A DNA stretch of 64,000 bases from Ursus arctos (GCF_023065955.2 NW_026623078.1:11294199-11358198), one strand, 5' to 3'. Counted from the first letter of the stretch, positions 44,027 through 54,689 are shown. Program-made: numbers and translations. Notes: generated by a model not told the origin, from the letters alone.

Positions 44027-44194
44027 TTTTTAAAAAAAAAAGATTTTTATTTTTTTGACAGAGAGAGAGAGCACAAGCAGGGGGAGTGGCAGGTAGAGGG
44101 AGAGGAAGAAGCAGGGGCTTGGTCCCAGGACCCTGAGATCATGACCTGAGCCGAAGGCAGGCACCTAAAAACTGAGCCACCCAGACGCCCCTGC
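44027..44194 (-). mobile_element. CAN-SINE with 15-bp target duplication
   Basis: Reversed SINE, slightly shortened: AAAAGATTTTTATTTTTTTG, GGGAGAGGAAGAAGCAGGGG and AAAACTGAGCCACCCAGACG. TTCACAAACATCCTT (44012-44026) and TTCACAAGCATCCTT (44195-44209) differ at one base. A segment near the middle (the 'gctccctgc' part) is missing compared with other copies. Confidence 0.93.
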
Positions 44195-44209
44195 TTCACA
44201 AGCATCCTT

Positions 44210-45114
44210 AATCCATGGTCAAATTATCCTTTCCTGAAGTAGTGTTTAACCATAGGACCTACAATAACAGTAACAATATCCTTCATAACACTTCTCCTTG
44301 GCCCCACCCCTGAGGAGATGTCACAGGATTTGGCAGGTAAAGAATCACAGCACCATTCCTGTCACTGATTATCGGAGCCATTGTCACAACCACCTGTAAA
44401 TTGGTACATGAGGCAAAGTTACGACCCCTCTGATGTACCTTTAGGAAGTTTAATGATAGCATGTTCTATGTAACGGTGTAAATGTTGCTGTTTGTGAATC
44501 TATAGTACCCTTTATGGATATGTGTAAGTGTAAAGATGGACCGAGGACCACATTAAATTGGGCAAAATGAAAGAAATATTTCATGGGGGGCTGGGTATAT
44601 AAATTTGTGTATTTGCATTCTTCCCCACCACCTCATTCCCATTCCTCAATCCAAAAACCTGAAGGCCACACTTTACTTCCTTTCCCTCATAGTCATGACA
44701 GAGACAAGATAAGCTAAATGATTCAGCCAACACTTTGAGCCTTTCTTCTTCACTGTCTATGTAACAAGTGTTTTGGTTACTTTTTCCAATTTTCAGTGAG
44801 ACAGCTGCTCTGAGGGTGAAAGGAATGTGGTATGTTCAGGTAATATTATGTCTTATTTCCCTCTTTGGTGTTGTGTCAAATCATTGCAAGCTGAATAGAC
44901 AGAGAATCTTCTGTTTCAAACTTTTAATTGTATTCTCTGAGGATGCTTGTGTTACAAGATAAGAATACATGCGCATTTCAGTTAACATCCATTTGTTGCC
45001 TCTCAAAATGGCCAAAAGAGCCAGAAATACACCTTTAGGTGGGGAATTTTATCCACAGCTCTTCTTGAGCACTTACTGCCTATTGATGATGGGCACTAAT
45101 TCTTATCACAAGGT
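44210..45114. other. Single-copy DNA
   Basis: No repeat recognised. A weak exon-like pair of splice motifs surrounds 44797-44839 (plus strand): TTTTTCCAATTTTCAG before and CAG/GTAATA after. An open frame at 44969-45205 (78 residues) has no recognisable domain and partly overlaps the LTR that follows. Confidence 0.45.
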
Positions 45115-45517
45115 TTTCCCTTGTCTCAGTCCACCACAGCCTGGGTGCCTTCTAAATAACAGAAATGTATTTCTCACATTCTGGAAGCTGAAAAGTCCAA
45201 GCTGAAGGCACCAACTTGCTCAGGTTCTGGTGAAGGCTTTCTTTCTGTTTTGTTGCCAGTGACTTCTCACTGTGTCTTCCTATGGTACAAGAAGCAAGGC
45301 AAGTTTAAAAACAACAACAACAACAACAAAACAAAAACAAAAACAAAAAAGACAACCTTTTTTAAAGGAACACTAATCTCATTCATGAAGGCCCTGTGCT
45401 CAAGAACTATGCACCTCCCAAAGCCCCTAACTCTTAATATCATCTTCTTTGGAGGTCAGGATTGCAACATATGAATTTGGGTGTGGGGGAAGGGCACCAA
45501 CATTCAGACCATAGTAC
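45115..45517 (-). mobile_element. MaLR LTR (MST/MLT1 type), antisense
   Basis: AGTCCACCACAGCCTGGGTG, TATTTCTCACATTCTGGAAG, CTTCTCACTGTGTCTTCCTA, CACTAATCTCATTCATGAAG, CACCTCCCAAAGCCCCTAAC, GGTCAGGATTGCAACATATG and CAACATTCAGACCATAGTAC follow the antisense of ERVL-MaLR LTRs. An (AAC)n / (AAAAC)n expansion at 45308-45351 sits inside. Solo LTR, non-coding. Confidence 0.75.
45308..45351. repeat. (AAC)n / (AAAAC)n microsatellite
   Basis: About five AAC units followed by several AAAAC units, inside the MaLR LTR. Confidence 0.9.
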
Positions 45518-46721
45518 CTCTGATGCAAGAGAAATGACCATCTCTCTACACACTGGTTAATGGCCTAAGCAACTATCTGCCTACATATTTTATGAGCTCA
45601 ACTATGAAATACGTTAAGGCATCTGTCTTCCTTTGCATTTCAATGTTTACTGGAGCTGGAATTGGGGCCTTTTAGTTTTTTGGAGGGAAAGAGGATGAAC
45701 AACCATATGATCCTACATGATCCAATAGAATTGTCATAGTTGTTTATATATGTGACGCACTCAATTCTTCCCTATATTTTCCTGAACAGTGTAGATTTGA
45801 TATCTAGACATTTCCAGAAGACTAATTTACAATTTTCAGTTATTAATAATAAGATATTCATTAGTGTAATAGATTAATGTTATATCATCATAGATAAGTA
45901 TCTTTAATAACTCATTAACCAGCAGAAATAAATGTAAGAGCTCTCTAACTTCAAAATTTGTATAATATTCAATCTATCTACCTATAGAGAAAAGCACTTA
46001 CTAGTTTAATGTCAGTGATCAAAAATGTAAGTTATGACATTTTAATAAAGTACCCTTTATTAAATAACTTTAATGTTATTCTGATACATCTCTACTAAAT
46101 GTTGAGTCTTATGGAAAATAGCCCAGGAAATTGACATAAGGAAACATATAATTTCCCTCCTTTAACTGAATGCAAATGAGCTAAAAAAGAAAGACCAACT
46201 AAGAGTCAGCATTAATGTAATGAGAGAAAATGAGGTGGCCAAAGAATCACACAGAATACTAATGTCATTTGACAACTCTCACAAGTCAAAGATAGACTTA
46301 TATGATGTTCTCACGGACAAGTTCAGTCTGCTCTCTGAGCTTACCAAGTGCTGGCATGTCATAAATCAGGTCTGCAGAGGCAGCCTGCAGGCAGAGCAAC
46401 TTTATTGGCAACACCAGTAATGAGAAGCCTGAAGGAAATATTTTTGTCTAAAGCCTGACAAGTATCAATCCTGCAGAATTTAATTAAAAACATCTATTAA
46501 TGTCAATCTTTAAAATAATAGTAAAAAAGATAACAGATTTGTGAAATAACAATCTCAAAAATATTTCACTCCTTTCAGGGCAAATAAAAATGCCAAATTG
46601 GATATAGATAAATAGCAAAAAGATTATGTCTATATTTCTAACATCAGCAGAACTGAATATAAATGAGATGATGGCGTTTTATTATCTGTATTAGAATTAA
46701 TTAGAATATATGGTAGGAGTA
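45518..46721. other. Single-copy AT-rich DNA
   Basis: No repeat or gene recognised. An open frame at 46220-46420 (66 residues) has no domain. Confidence 0.5.
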
Positions 46722-46985
46722 TCAGTTAGGATTAAGTTAATTTCATATATCTGAAAACCCAAAATAACCATGGTTTAAACAAGATATTTATTTCTCTTGT
46801 AACAGAATTTGAAAGTAGGACATCCAGTAATGTATATGACAACTCCACACTGTCTTCCGAGAAACAGTCTCTAAACCCCTGTTCTACCATGCTCAGTATG
46901 CAGCAAAAATTCTCAATTAACCTCATGGCCCACCAGGGTTACTGGGGACTCAGTCATCATATCAGCCTAACCAGTAGTGGGAAGA
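46722..46985. repeat. Old interspersed repeat, family not named (copy 2)
   Basis: GTATCAGTTAGGATTAAGTT, AAACAAGATATTTATTTCTC, CATATATCTGAAAACCCAA and GAAGAAGGAAAGAAGATCAA share motif order with the repeat at 26237-26515. I do not recall its name with confidence. Confidence 0.5.
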
Positions 46986-47389
46986 AGGAAAGAAGATCAA
47001 GCACAAGCCAAAGCACTGAATCTCTCAGAACAATTTTGCTTAAATACTATTTACAAATTGAGCTACCCTATGATCCAGCCATTGCACTACTGGGTATTTA
47101 CCCCAAAGATACAGATGTAGTGAAGAGAAGGGCCATATGCACCCCAATGTACATAGCAGCTCTGTCCACAATAGCTAAATCGTGGAAGGAGCCGAGATGC
47201 CCTTCAACAGATGACTGGATTAAGAAGATGTGGTCCATATATACAATGGAATATTACTCAGCTATCAGAAAGAACGATTTCTCAACATTTGCTGCAACAT
47301 GGATGGCACTGGAGGAGATAATGCTAAGTGAAATAAGTCAAGCAGAGAAAGACAATTATCATATGGCTTCTCTCATCTATGGAACATAA
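46889..47389 (+). pseudogene. Chimeric open frame ending in intact L1 ORF2p C terminus
   Basis: A 166-residue frame: the first roughly 58 residues come from the older repeat and unassigned DNA. The rest is uninterrupted ORF2p C-terminal sequence: [40 protein letters not shown] and the natural end EKDNYHMASLIYGT-stop. Nothing suggests expression. The L1 part alone lacks endonuclease and reverse transcriptase, so no enzyme activity is expected. Confidence 0.7.
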
Positions 47390-47655
47390 GAACTAGGAAG
47401 ATTGGTAGGAGAAGAAAGGGATAAAGAAAGGGGGGGTAATCAGAAGGGGGAATGAAGCATGAGAGACTATGGACTCTGAGAAACAAACCGTGGGCTACAG
47501 AGGGGAAGGGGGCGGGGGAATGGGATAGGCTGGTGATGGGTAGTAAGGAGGGCATGTATTGCATGGTGCACTGGGTCTTATATGCAACTAATGAATCATC
47601 GAACTTTACATCAAAAAATAAAAATAAAAAAAATAAAATAAAATAAAATAAATTT
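47062..47655 (+). mobile_element. Young-type L1 3' end (ORF2 C terminus, 3' UTR, A-rich tail)
   Basis: AAATTGAGCTACCCTATGAT through the ORF2 end at TAA 47387-47389, then the 3' UTR with two G-rich tracts, ACATCAAAAAATAAAAATAA and a tail of (AAAAT)n. Very similar to the 3' end of the L1 at 4.5-9.4 kb. 5'-truncated. Directly followed by an upstream piece of L1 in the same orientation. Confidence 0.9.
47502..47524 (+). other. G-quadruplex-forming motif in L1 3' UTR
   Basis: Four G-runs of 4, 5, 5 and 3 are separated by AA, C and AAT, satisfying the usual G4 pattern. Such tracts are typical of L1 3' UTRs. Confidence 0.7.
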
Positions 47656-47822
47656 TAAAAAAGACTGGTATCCAAGATCTACAAAGAACTTCTCAAACTC
47701 AGTACACGAGAAACAAATACTCAAATCAAAAATTGGGCAGAAGGTATGAACAGACACTTTTCCAATGAAGACATACAAATGGCTAACAGACACATGAAAA
47801 AATGTTCAAAATCATGAGCCAT
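47656..47822 (+). mobile_element. Displaced upstream L1 ORF2 piece
   Basis: GACTGGTATCCAAGATCTAC, TTGGGCAGAAGGTATGAACA and CACTTTTCCAATGAAGACAT correspond to 8391-8560 of the L1 at 4.5-9.4 kb, roughly nine bases in ten the same by eye. It follows the poly(A) of another L1 3' end and has no 3' end of its own; it stops abruptly at GAGCCAT where antisense old L1 begins. Confidence 0.85.
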
Positions 47823-49170
47823 CTAGTGTCAGAGAACATACTCTGTATAAATTTAAATATTTTAAAAGTTGATTGAGATTGTTTTGTGTACAAGCGTATG
47901 GTCTCAATATCAGTGAGCACTTGAGAAAAAAATGTATATTCTACTGTTGCTGGGTAGAGGATTCTCCGTATGCTGATTTGATTATATTGGTAATGTTGTT
48001 TTCCTCATCCTTGCTGATTTTCTGTCCAGTAGTTCTGCTAACTCTTGAGTGGGTTGCTGACATTCCCAAGTTTAACTATGAATTATTTTTTCTCCTTTTA
48101 GTTCTGTCAATTGTTTCACTTCATATCTTTTCCATCGCTTTTATTCAGTGCATACACATTTAAGATTGCTATATTTTCTTTGTTAATTGATGATTTTATC
48201 ATTATGTAATTGCTCTCTTTGTCTCTAGTAAATTTTTAATCTAAGTCTACTTTACCTGATATTAATATAGTCATTTATGCTTTTTAAATTAATACTCTCA
48301 TGGTATATTTTCCATCCATTCACTGTCAACCTAACTATATATCTCTACTTTCGACAATTTTCTTGTATACAGCATATGAATAATGGTATTTTGTTTTGTT
48401 TTCTTTAATCCACTTTGCTAACTCCATCTTATAATTGGTGTATTTAGACTATTTACATTAATGTGAGGACTCTAATCTGCAATCTCAGTATGTGCTTTTT
48501 GCTTATATCTCTTCTGTTTCTTGTTTTTCCATTTCCATTTTTGCTTATATCTCCTCTGTTTCTTGTTTTTCCATTTCCATTTTTGCTTATATATCCTCTT
48601 GTTTTCTTGTTTTTTCATTTCTCTATCTTACCTTCTTTTGGGTTACTTGAATATTATTTAGGGTTGAGTCTTGATTTATTTATGTTACCTTCTTAATATA
48701 GTGATTTATATAGTCATCTTAGTTGTTGCTCTAGGTATTACAACATACATTATGTAACTTATCACTGCCTATTGGTATTGGTGGTTTATTCCTTCAAGTG
48801 AACACTAGAAATCTTCCATTTAGGTCTTTTTATACTCTCCACTCTTTAAATATAACTTTTCTTAAATATGTCTTCTGCATATAGTCAACATCAGATCACC
48901 TGGTGCTATACTTTCTGCTTCAATCATAAAATGCCATTTAAGAAATTAAAAGTCTGTTATAGTTATTCCTATTTTTATTCATTCCAATGTTTTCTTTCAT
49001 TTCTGAGGTTCTAACCCTTCTATTATCATTTCTTTTCTGCTTATAGAACTTCCTTTAGCTACTCTTTAAGGGCAGGTTTTTTAGTAAAAAGTTCTCTCAG
49101 TTTCACTTCTTCTAGCATTCTGCTGAGAATGTCCCGATTTCCTCCTTATATCAAAGAGATATTTTTGCTG
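47823..49170 (-). mobile_element. Old L1 (L1M class), ORF2 start / ORF1 side, antisense
   Basis: GTGTCAGAGAACATACTCTG, GTATATTCTACTGTTGCTGG, AGTTCTGCTAACTCTTGAGT, CTCTCTTTGTCTCTAGTAAA, TAGACTATTTACATTAATGT, AGTTGTTGCTCTAGGTATTA and AGTAAAAAGTTCTCTCAGTT follow the antisense 5' half of old L1s. It contains a 42-bp tandem repeat at 48501-48626. Confidence 0.65.
48501..48626. repeat. 42-bp tandem repeat, three copies
   Basis: GCTTATATCTCTTCTGTTTC begins the unit. Copies start at 48501, 48543 and 48585; the first two are nearly identical and the third is diverged. As 42 is a multiple of three, the plus-strand frame across it shows a 14-residue repeat (LLISLLFLVFPFPF type), which is not evidence of a gene. 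Confidence 0.9.
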
Positions 49171-49204
49171 GATAGAATTCAGTTTTACTCTTTCAACACT
49201 TAAA

Positions 49205-49589
49205 ATATACTGCTACTTTCATCTTAGTGATTGTGAATAGTGTAATGAACATGGGAGTGCTGATAATTATTTGAGGTCCTGATTTCAATTTTTTTTAGAA
49301 AAATACCCAGACATAAACCATACAATATTTTATTTTTAATTTTTAGAGAAATCTCCAGAATATTTAACATTGCAGCTACATAAAATTTGCAATTCTACCA
49401 ACAGTGTACAAGGGTTCCAATTTCACCACATCCTCATTAATACTTGTTACCTGTTGTTTTTGGATAAAAACCATCCTAACAGGTATGTGGTGATATCTCT
49501 TTATGGTTTTGGTTTGTATTTCTCTGATGATTAGTGTAATTGGGTATCTTCCTGTATGCCTGTTGGCTATTTGTACATCTTTTTTTTTC

Positions 49590-49622
<33 letters not shown>

Positions 49623-49745
49623 TTTGCAGAACAGTCTTTTGTAGTCTTTTGCCTGTTTTTGAATCAGTCCATATTTGGTTTGTTGTTGTTTGTTTTTGTT
49701 TTTGAGATCCTGTTATATGTGTTTATAGTTATGTAGGAGAATAAA
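49205..49745 (-). mobile_element. Old L1 3' end (ORF2 C terminus), antisense
   Basis: TAGTGATTGTGAATAGTGTA, AACATGGGAGTGCTGATAAT, GGTTCCAATTTCACCACATC, CATCCTAACAGGTATGTGGT and GTTGGCTATTTGTACATC are antisense ORF2 end text. A T/C-rich run (49579-49626) interrupts it, after which the L1 reading 'cagtcttttgcc' seems to continue. Nested near the other L1 pieces in the same orientation. Confidence 0.6.
49579..49626. repeat. T-rich low-complexity run
   Basis: (TTTTC)n and a run of more than 20 T inside antisense L1. Might be a remnant poly(A) tail of a tiny antisense insertion. Confidence 0.8.
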
Positions 49746-49969
49746 TGGCTTACAAACAATGAAAAACATATACAGCTACTTTCTATGGGTCTCCATGGTT
49801 TCTGATGAATTATTTACTAAGATTCAAATTGGTGCTTCCCTGTAGGTAATATGTCATTTCTCTTGAGAGGCATTCAATTATTTTTGTGTTTACTTTTCAG
49901 AAGCTTAAATATGATCTATCAGCACGGATTTCTTTGTATCTGTCTTTTTTGGGGTCCACTCATCTACTT

Positions 49970-50747
49970 GATTCTGAGTATGCCACCCAAAATAAGCTAC
50001 TTTGGTATAAGAATTTTTTTGAGATATAGAATTTTGAGATTCAACAGATGCAGATAGAAGCCCTCCCAAAGCTTCCCTTATCTGACTAAAAGCAGAAATT
50101 TCTGGGGCGCCTGGGCAGCTCAGTCATTCAGTGTCTGCCTTTGGCTGAGGGAGTGATCCTGGTGATCTAGGATCGAGCCCCATGTCAGGCTCTTCCACTG
50201 GGAGCCTGCTTCTTCCTCTCCCACTCCCCCTGCTTGTGTTCCCTCTCTCGCTGGCCGTCTCTCTCTCTCTCTGTCGAATGAATAAAAAAAAATCTTTAAA
50301 AAAAATAAAAATAATAAAAATAAAATAAAAGCAGAAATTTCTGAAAAATAAGAACTGCCATAAATCCCTCTCTCAGGGAATATTTATGGTCATAAAGAAG
50401 ACAAAAAGTTGGCACCAGGATAGACCTTGCACAAATAAACCTTGCTAAGATAGCCCTTATCTTGTATTAGTTTCCTTCATATATCTACTCACAGCTTACA
50501 ACCCCTAGAAGCCTGAAAACCTCTTTCCTTTGTCTGTCACATCTTTATAATTTATTGCTGTAGGTTAAAAATTGTACAGAAACTCTCAGGCCTATTGACT
50601 TCTTTGAGTCTTCTCTTTTCCAGGAAAGTCCCCGTATCTCGTAAAAATTAACATCAAATAAAATTTGTATGCCTTTCTCCTTTTAATCTGTCTTATGTCA
50701 ACCTAATTTTCAAGGCTGTAGTTAAATAACCTAAGAGGATAGAGGCC
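49970..50747 (+). mobile_element. Probable solo LTR of an old endogenous retrovirus
   Basis: TGATTCTGAGTATGCCACCC, CTACTTTGGTATAAGAATTT, TTCCCTTATCTGACTAAAAG, then after a SINE AACTGCCATAAATCCCTCTC, ATTTATTGCTGTAGGTTAAA, AACATCAAATAAAATTTGTA and TTAATCTGTCTTATGTCAAC. The order of A/T-rich promoter-like text, AATAAA (about 50657) and a '...taacctaagaggatagagg' end resembles an ERV LTR. Class and family are not certain. No internal viral gene is present. Confidence 0.45.
50105..50326 (+). mobile_element. CAN-SINE inside the LTR, 17-bp target duplication
   Basis: It has the head GGGCGCCTGGGCAGCTCAGT, the middle CTTCTTCCTCTCCCACTCCC, the tail TCGAATGAATAAAAAAAAAT and a long A-rich end. AAAAGCAGAAATTTCTG occurs at 50088-50104 and again at 50327-50343 without mismatch. 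Confidence 0.95.
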
Positions 50748-50779
50748 AAAAAAAAAAAAAAAAAAAATCCTGAACCTAC
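50748..50779. repeat. Poly(A) run
   Basis: An uninterrupted run of more than 20 A at about 50749-50767 directly after the LTR-like end. Could be the tail of an unrecognised retroposed element or slippage. Confidence 0.7.
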
Positions 50780-51060
50780 AGTTCTGCATATTTGTCTTTT
50801 ACCATATTTGAAAATTTTAGCCATTTTTTCTTTAAATACTATCTTTCTCTTCTCCTTCTTGGATTCTAATCATATGAATGTTAACTATTTTGTTATTGTC
50901 CCATTGATCCCTGAGACTCTGCTCTTTTATCTTTTTTCATTCTATGTTCTTTATGTTGTTCAGATGGGGTAAGTTCTATTGCTCTGTCCTTATAGCTACT
51001 GACCTACCTTTTGTCATGCCCACACTACCATCAAATGCATTCAGTGGGATTTTTATTCTT
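50780..51060 (-). mobile_element. Old L1 5' part, antisense
   Basis: CTTCTTGGATTCTAATCATA, GTCCCATTGATCCCTGAGAC, ATTCTATGTTCTTTATGTTG and CTGACCTACCTTTTGTCATG resemble the antisense of the ORF1 RRM region of old L1s. Strongly diverged; could continue the 47.8-49.2 kb element across the LTR. Confidence 0.4.
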
Positions 51061-53754
51061 CCCATCAGTGGTGTTGGAGTGTTTTTGCCTGCTTTCTGCA
51101 GATGGCAGGAGTAGAAGAGAAGTGGAAGATCAACCTTCACTGAAACCTTGAGGTAGGGGTGAGAGGATCAGTGGGTGTGTGTCTAGGAAATCATCCGTAG
51201 TATGGAAGGATGCTCTAAGACTCCACCACGTTAATAAATAGGAAACGTATACTCAAGAGCAACTTAACCAATAAACAAATCTATGAGAAAGAATAAAAAA
51301 TGAAGCAAAAATGTATAATACATGGTAAATAGATAATAATTGGAAAGAATGAAACCAAACATGTGAGCTATTAAATTACATATTAAGAACAAGAATGATT
51401 TTTTTATTGAAATAAAAATAATTAGTTTAAACATAAAAACTAAGAGTGAGTAGTGTAATTGAACTATCAGGAAAAAATTAAAACCTTCCTTATTTATACT
51501 GATTAAATTATAGGTGGCTATTTCAATAATAGAGTCATATTCATAGTCAAATTATAGGAAGTAGATTAAAAATATAGATACCTAAAGAATGGAAATTAAT
51601 CCAGGTAAATGACACATTAGCACAATTTGGTAGTTAACTGAAATTGAGCAGTCAATGCAAAAATTAAGAGGCTATGCCCAGTGTTTGCCATTTCCCACCC
51701 ATGGCTTTCCCTTCCCTTTCTTCTTAAATCAGAAAGGCAAAGTGAATTAACAGTTTATAGACTACCAAAAGACTTATCTCGGCTAGCTCTTCAGATATTT
51801 GGTTAGGTCATCTGTGCTTCTATTCCTATTGATAAATACTCACTAAAAATTGGCAGAAATATGTTTAATATCTGAAATTTAAAGTATTATATAGGATTCA
51901 CCTAAAATTTTATAACTTGAATTTGATATTATGTATTTTTTAAATAATCTTATGTTCCTTTGCATAAGATTGTAACTTGCCTTATTTACTAGAATTATAG
52001 TTCATTCAAGATATTGAAGTAATGGACTGAAAATTATGACTGGATATTTGGGGCTATATAATATGTATCTATGTTACAGAACTTTTCCACTCAGAAAGTG
52101 AAATTGGAGGAACAGGAAATAATAAGGACTCTAACCTTGGTGGAAAGACAGTAGAATACAGAGAGAAATTTGAGAGACAGAGAAAGAGAGAGAGAGAGAT
52201 TTCTGAATCACTTAAAATCCTTTAAGCCATAAGTAAAATAACTCAATTCAAAACCTCATAAAATGTACAGTAGCAGGCATTGATCAGATGTAGTTCACAT
52301 GGGAGTCCAGCTCAAAGTCTCTGCAGTTCTCTCACTCTTCCCACCTCTGTGTGTTGCTTGTATTCTTCAGGTTTCACATCCATTCAGGACTCAGAGGAAG
52401 AGAGAATTGACTTTCTGCAACTCACTCTTCAGAGTCACTAATTCGACTCCGCAGAAAACCCTCACAAACCGCCATTGGGAATGACTGGCTTCTGGCCAAA
52501 CATTCATTCTTGAACTATAATCCCTTTGGCCAAGGGAATTGGAATGATTTACATTACCTGAAAAAAATCATTGTCTAGAGGGAGCTGAGAATAATTTGAT
52601 TCAGGTAAAATAATCAATGCCCACCCTAAAGCAAGATCAATCTCCCCACAAAACTCACAGCTGCTAGAGATAGAGGAATTTTTTTATTATAATCACCAAA
52701 CCCACTATACTTCTGAAGCACAGAGCTCTAGAAAAAAAGAGAAGGGCCTAATTTTGAACTCTACAGGTGACTCATTTCATGCATCCACCACCAGAGTGGT
52801 ATCCTGACTCTCGGAGTATGCATTTGACCTTGCCTAAGAAAGGAGTTCAAATCTATATTTGATTCACATAAGGCTATGATGAGCAAATGCTATATAAAAA
52901 AAACACTCGTGTCTTTAATAAAATACAATATGTTGGTTCTCTATTCATGGGTAAGTAAAAGTCGTATTAGAGTATGTAATAATAAATTAAGCAAACAAAT
53001 CACTACATATTATTATGTAATTGGTATAATTTATTAAATATTTAATCATGGAATATTATTTTTAAATGTTAACAATTTGATCATAACTCTAGAAACTACC
53101 TATTACTAAAAGCATTATCTATCAATATTTGGGATAATTCATTAATATAACATATCAATTTCTAAATAATTACAAAAAATACTAGAAAAGGTAAACTGAT
53201 TATTGAAGGTAGAAGATCATTCTGGAACCCAATCACCATCATACAATTATTACTTTATTATCCTAGGTGTCAAAGAGGCATGTCCTTCCATGTTATTTAG
53301 AATTCTGACTAAAAGCCATCTGTTTCTAATGTTTAGCAAGTTTTTATGCAATGAAAGTAGCTTTTTTCCCCCCAGAATTGACAGCTGGTTTGCCAAAGTG
53401 TAGCTGGTCCTTAAATTTGACATACCAACCAAGCCACCAGGAGAGAAAAAAATATAGTATTTGATAATATCAGCAAAGCCATTGTGAAAGAAAATAAAAT
53501 GCAGAAGTACACACATGGCACGCACACACACACACAATGATAGAAAGGTAAAAATTACAGGTGCAAAAATTTTTGTTTTCAAAATATAAATGTTAAATAA
53601 GTTTCAGATGATTCACTTTTAACAGATATACCAATATTGATTTTTAATACACTCCGTTTACAAAAAAATTTTAAAAACCAACCTTCCTGAGATTATTCAA
53701 ATCATTTAGGGTAAGCCTTCTGATCCTCCCCATCTCCTTCCAGCTGTAAGAAAC
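51061..53754. other. Mostly single-copy AT-rich DNA
   Basis: No gene recognised. A (GA)n stretch lies at 52168-52199 and a short (CA)n at 53521-53537. The GC-richer part 52290-52680 (TCTTCCCACCTCTGTGTGTT, CCCTTTGGCCAAGGGAATTG) looks like an old interspersed repeat that I cannot name. Open frames at 52299-52484 and 53203-53403 (plus) and 53250-53582 (minus) have no domain. Confidence 0.5.
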
Positions 53755-53865
53755 CTTAAACATTGTCTTCACTACGGTCCCTCCATTTCACAAATGAGGA
53801 AACCAACCACGTCCACACAAGGAAGAAAAGTCCTGATTACAACTCTGGTACTAAAACTTTATCTC
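53755..53865 (-). mobile_element. MIR SINE (ancient), tentative
   Basis: TCCATTTCACAAATGAGGAA followed by AAGTCCTGATTACAACTCTG and CTTTATCTCCACTGTTCC keeps the antisense MIR order ('ccattttacagatgaggaaac ... ctgggattcaaacccaggtctg'). Short and diverged. Confidence 0.45.
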
Positions 53866-53889
53866 CACTGTTCCAGACAATTCATCTCA

Positions 53890-54075
53890 TGCAAATGATT
53901 TCCTTTGTGTCTCCACAAGCTCTGCTCATTTTCACCTACATGCCTTTGCTCACACTAAGCTCCCTCAGGCTTCTAAGTGGAATTTCCCCTAATCAAATGT
54001 TTTTCATAATTCTGCTTTCTACTTAACTTCAGCCTGAATTTGATAAATCCTAGGAAGCTAACCATGACCACTCAC
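53890..54075 (+). mobile_element. L2 LINE 3' region
   Basis: TCACCTACATGCCTTTGCTC, TAAGCTCCCTCAGGCTTCTA and CTACTTAACTTCAGCCTGAA parallel the L2 3' text 'cctttgcac...ctgttccctctgcctggaatgctcttcc...cagcctcaaa'. Old and diverged. Confidence 0.5.
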
Positions 54076-54689
54076 ACACTTCTTAAATTCCCTTGATCAT
54101 TAAGATTAAATGTCCATAAAATATAGAGAGGATTAACAATACACTTATTTTGTAATACCTCACTAATATCAAGATCTATCCACTTCAACTTCTAACACAT
54201 GGACAGGGGGTCGGGGAGAGGAAGGATATCTGAGTTTATGTCACAAAGTATTTGTTCTCTGAATTTCACATCCACACAGCAATAGCTCCTATGTGAGCAT
54301 CATATGCAGGGCTACTCCTTATGTGGTCTGCCAAGTCCCCACAGACATATAGAGTCTTCATAATGTTAGTAGGTTCCACACAGTTCACATACTGATCTTT
54401 AGTACTATGTGAAGGGCTCTTTTCATTTTATGGCTTTATAATAAAGGAATTATGTGTAAATAGATAAAAGAAACTATAGAAAATAACATTTCACAGCATG
54501 TGCTAAATTCTAGATAGTTCACTTCGTTAATTTACACACCTTTTTGAACAACAAAAAAATTTTCACTTGTAAAGTATTATTCAGAATAAAAAGCAAATTA
54601 CAAGAAACATAAAAATTAACAAGGTTGGGAAAAATATGCAACTGTGCTTTGTGATGTAACTTTTAATTTAGTACTTCCCATCTCAGGTG
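54076..54689. other. Unassigned AT-rich DNA
   Basis: Might include further L2 tail near 54120-54190; otherwise nothing recognised. Confidence 0.4.

Noticed and set aside
48463..48696. Hydrophobic frame with a 14-residue internal repeat, looking like a membrane protein
   Set aside because: It is a frame across a 42-bp tandem repeat in antisense old L1; the hydrophobic look comes from T-rich DNA.
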